This document shows, piece after piece, positions 6,481 through 8,129 of a stretch of DNA of 8,129 nt. The notes beneath the pieces were generated by a model. That model saw only the letters and a list, made by a program, of their open reading frames with translations. It had not been told where the DNA came from and did no database searches. Source of the DNA: Nitrospira sp. (lineage in GTDB: Bacteria; UBA9089; CG2-30-40-21; SBAY01); contig SBAY01000292.1 in the NCBI GenBank assembly GCA_005239945.1, positions 1-8,129 on the forward strand. Reading direction: 5' to 3'. The first letter of the stretch is position 1; each line of letters starts with the position of its first letter. The position numbers and the translations under genes are program-made.

Positions 6481-6539
6481 ATATTCCCTCCCTTAAAAAT
6501 TACCCTTATCGAAACATTATAAAAGTTGGGGAATTTCTG

Positions 6540-6548
6540 AAATCGAAA
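6540..6548. repeat. Right target-site duplication, AAATCGAAA
   Basis: This is an exact copy of 6212-6220, directly after the right terminal repeat. Joining it to the bases that follow extends the radical SAM frame for 11 more residues to a stop at 6582-6584, inside the next gene. Confidence 0.9.
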
Positions 6549-6561
6549 GGTTGGTTCAACG

Positions 6562-7797
6562 ATGAAAATCTTATTAGCGAATAATTACTATTACCTGCGT
6601 GGAGGTTCAGAGAGGTATTTCTTCAATTTATTTAACCTGTTGAAGGAGGCTGGCCATCAAGTCATACCTTTTTCGGTTAAGGACAAAAGAAATATAGAAT
6701 CTCCTTATGAAAAATATTTTGCAGAGGCTATCTATTTTAATGACTATAAACTTTCTATCAAAAACATAAAGATTTCGCTTAACGCCATTTATTCCAGAGA
6801 GGCAAAGAAAAAAATTGAAGGCCTGATTAAGGAAATAAAACCGGATATAGCCCATTTGCATAATATATATTCTCGGATTTCTCCATCAATCTTACAGGTT
6901 TTGAAGAAATATGCAATTCCTTCTGTGATGACATTGCATGATTATAAACTAATATGTCCTACTTATAGCTTTCTGTCAAATGGAAAGGTATGTGAGCGAT
7001 GTAAGCGATATAAATATTACCAGGCAATCTTACAAAGATGTAATAAAGGTTCCCTTGGCGCCAGTTTAGTGAATTGTCTTGAACTTTATATTCATAAGGT
7101 AATGAAATTTTATGAAGATATAGAAATGTTCATTGCCCCAAGTGAGTTTATGAAAGATAAAATGATTGAATTTGGTCTGGATAAAAATAAAATAGTCCAC
7201 ATCCCTAATTTTATTGATTCCAATGAGTATTCTTCATCTTATGATTTTGAGGATTATTTTGTTTATGCGGGTAGAATATCTCCGGAGAAGGGAATAATGA
7301 CCTTGATTAAGGCAATCAAACACTTGAATATCAAGACGAATCTATATCTGATTGGTGAAGGACCTGATGAAGAAAAAGCCAAACAAATGGCTAAAGGGAT
7401 TAAAAATATCAATTTTGTAGGTTATCAAACAGGGGATGAATTAAAATCAACTATAAAAAAGGCTATGTTTGTCATCATTCCTTCAGAGTGGTATGAAAAT
7501 TTTCCATTTGCAGTCCTTGAGGCATTTGCCTTAGGTAAACCTGTTATAGGTTCAAATATTGGTGGTCTTCCAGAATTGATAAAGGATAAATTTAATGGTT
7601 TGTTATTTGAAATAAAGAATGTAGATGATTTAGCCGATAAGATACAATATCTATTAGAAAATAAAGAGATTATACCTACCCTGGGGAAAAATGCAAGAAG
7701 CCTGGTCGAAGAAAGGTATAATCCTCAAATCCATTACCAGGAACTCATGAAGGTTTATGAAAAGGTTATAGCAGGTATTAGTCAAAAGTTCACATAA
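6562..7797 (+). CDS. GT4 glycosyltransferase with cysteine-rich insert, intact
   Basis: This is a 411-residue glycosyltransferase of the GT4 type that would transfer a sugar from a nucleotide donor to a growing lipid-linked glycan at the inner membrane face. The N-terminal half shows the glycine loop LRGGSER (residues 12-18), the strand DIAHLHN (95-101) and the strand MTLHDYKLICP (123-133). Then comes a loop with Cys132, Cys144, Cys147 and Cys160 (CERC followed by a CNKGS), a pattern shared by one GT4 subgroup and possibly metal-binding. The C-terminal half has FVYAGRISPEKGI (233-245), LIGEGP (263-268) and EWYENFPFAVLEAFALGKP, in which Glu312 and Glu320 form the EX7E pair, followed by GGLPELI (334-340). 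It starts at the ATG at 6562 with AAAGG 11 bases upstream, partly inside the target duplication. Before the upstream insertion it probably overlapped the radical SAM gene by 23 bp. Confidence 0.92.
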   Translation: MKILLANNYYYLRGGSERYFFNLFNLLKEAGHQVIPFSVKDKRNIESPYEKYFAEAIYFNDYKLSIKNIKISLNAIYSREAKKKIEGLIKEIKPDIAHLHNIYSRISPSILQVLKKYAIPSVMTLHDYKLICPTYSFLSNGKVCERCKRYKYYQAILQRCNKGSLGASLVNCLELYIHKVMKFYEDIEMFIAPSEFMKDKMIEFGLDKNKIVHIPNFIDSNEYSSSYDFEDYFVYAGRISPEKGIMTLIKAIKHLNIKTNLYLIGEGPDEEKAKQMAKGIKNINFVGYQTGDELKSTIKKAMFVIIPSEWYENFPFAVLEAFALGKPVIGSNIGGLPELIKDKFNGLLFEIKNVDDLADKIQYLLENKEIIPTLGKNARSLVEERYNPQIHYQELMKVYEKVIAGISQKFT

Positions 7798-7805
7798 GAT
7801 GAAAT

Positions 7806-7903
7806 ATCGAATATTGAATGTAGAATGTAGAATGTAGAAGTAATACTAATCCTAATACTTCTACATTTTACATTCATTATTCTACATTCTACATTCATTC
7901 GAT
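7806..7903. repeat. Palindrome of 7-bp GAATGTA units
   Basis: Three consecutive GAATGTA units occupy 7816-7836. The right side has complementary TACATTC-type units in two pairs (7862-7875 and 7883-7896). The outer ends ATCGAAT (7806-7812) and ATTCGAT (7897-7903) are exact reverse complements. The fold is interrupted by small mismatches and begins nine bases after the stop codon of the preceding glycosyltransferase. It has no coding content and no terminal T run. Confidence 0.88.
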
Positions 7904-7937
7904 TGATAGTTAAATTTCTATCTGCTCTATGTCAAAT

Positions 7938-8003
7938 TTTGATTAATAAGTGCTATACAGCATGAGAACTTTTGGTTAATAGGTGCTATAAACGATGAAG
8001 ATA
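7938..8003 (+). repeat. 33-bp imperfect tandem duplication over the start of the last gene
   Basis: The unit 7938-7970 is followed at once by a second copy at 7971-8003. The best part, TTAATAAGTGCTATA versus TTAATAGGTGCTATA, differs at one of 15 bases, and an ATG sits at the same place in each copy (7962 and 7995). The second copy has AGGTG nine bases before its ATG and is the working start. The first ATG opens only a five-codon frame (Met-Arg-Thr-Phe-Gly, stop at 7977-7979). Confidence 0.75.
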
Positions 8004-8129
8004 GCCATGATTGGACAAAAATCTATTCCAGGGATATACGGTGGAATCGATAAACATGTAGAAGAATTAAGTCTGCGACTTGTTTCAAGAGGGCATGAGG
8101 TATTGGTCTATAACAGACCCCGTTACTCA
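7995..8129 (+). CDS. GT4 glycosyltransferase, N-terminus only (runs off the window)
   Basis: The frame is open from the ATG at 7995 to the window end, 45 codons. It begins MKIAMIGQKSIPG, then YGGIDKHVEEL, then a helix and RGHEVLVYNRPRY. This is the signature opening of a GT4 subgroup in which GQKGIP, a GG(I/V)E(K/R)HVEEL segment and RGHEV.VY.R..Y form the first strand, glycine loop, helix and second strand. Asp replaces the usual Glu in the GGIE position. AGGTG at 7981-7985 serves as the ribosome site. The C-terminal sugar-nucleotide domain lies outside the window, so the sugar specificity cannot be judged. It continues the polysaccharide cluster on the same strand after a 197-base gap. Confidence 0.88.
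   Translation, partial: MKIAMIGQKSIPGIYGGIDKHVEELSLRLVSRGHEVLVYNRPRYS

Larger units (their letters stand above)
6221..6539. mobile_element. MITE-like foldback element with 21-bp terminal inverted repeats
   Basis: This is a 319-bp non-coding element. Its ends, 6221-6241 and 6519-6539, are perfect 21-bp reverse complements, starting CAGAAATTCCCC and ending GGGGAATTTCTG. It is flanked by a perfect 9-bp duplication AAATCGAAA (6212-6220 and 6540-6548), the mark of transposition. It has no open frame for a transposase, so it would have to be mobilised in trans. A 9-bp duplication is known for several DDE families such as IS4 or IS1 relatives, but I do not recognise the ends. Inside are three hairpins: 6281-6328, 6345-6427 and 6443-6480. 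The side hairpins are themselves inverted versions of each other, so the whole element is one long imperfect palindrome. It occupies nearly all of the 317-base gap before the next gene. Confidence 0.9.

Overview
The window is an AT-rich stretch of bacterial DNA in which every recognisable gene reads left to right. Gene content is that of a Wzx/Wzy-type surface polysaccharide (O-antigen, capsule or exopolysaccharide) cluster: a flippase, remnants of a polymerase/ligase, four GT4-type glycosyltransferases (one cut off by the window edge), a radical SAM/SPASM enzyme and a secreted TIM-barrel hydrolase-like protein. No gene is a taxonomic marker. The AT-rich composition and the gene gaps filled with short-unit palindromic arrays suggest an uncultured or candidate-phylum Gram-negative-type bacterium, but I cannot place it further.

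Layout. 1-72 may be the tail of an upstream gene. 123-223 is a palindrome built of 7-bp units. 242-1691 is a Wzx flippase split by a frameshift in a run of nine T. 1693-1790 is a second palindrome with a 7-bp unit array. 1822-2594 is a chimera: the N-terminal half of a glycosyltransferase joined out of frame to the C-terminal end of an O-antigen ligase/polymerase. 2590-2663 is a palindrome of 9-bp units. 2691-4031 is the secreted hydrolase-like protein. 4078-5264 is a GT4 glycosyltransferase broken by a 5-bp tandem duplication. 5261-6244 is the radical SAM gene, overlapping the previous gene by ATGA. 6221-6539 is a 319-bp foldback element with 21-bp perfect terminal inverted repeats and a perfect 9-bp target duplication. 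6562-7797 is an intact GT4 glycosyltransferase. 7806-7903 is another 7-bp-unit palindrome. 7938-8003 is a 33-bp imperfect tandem duplication carrying the start of the last gene, a GT4 glycosyltransferase that runs off the window from 7995.

How it fits together. The glycosyltransferases would assemble an oligosaccharide on a lipid carrier at the inner face of the membrane, the flippase would move it across, and a Wzy/WaaL-type protein would polymerise or ligate it. As written, the flippase, one glycosyltransferase and the glycosyltransferase/ligase pair are all broken, so the first 5.3 kb looks decayed, switched off, or affected by sequence errors, while the radical SAM gene and the last two glycosyltransferases look sound.

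The strongest non-coding result is the 319-bp MITE-like element. It inserted into the 3' end of the radical SAM gene, gave that gene a new C-terminus and stop, and separated it from a glycosyltransferase gene whose start it had probably overlapped by 23 bp.
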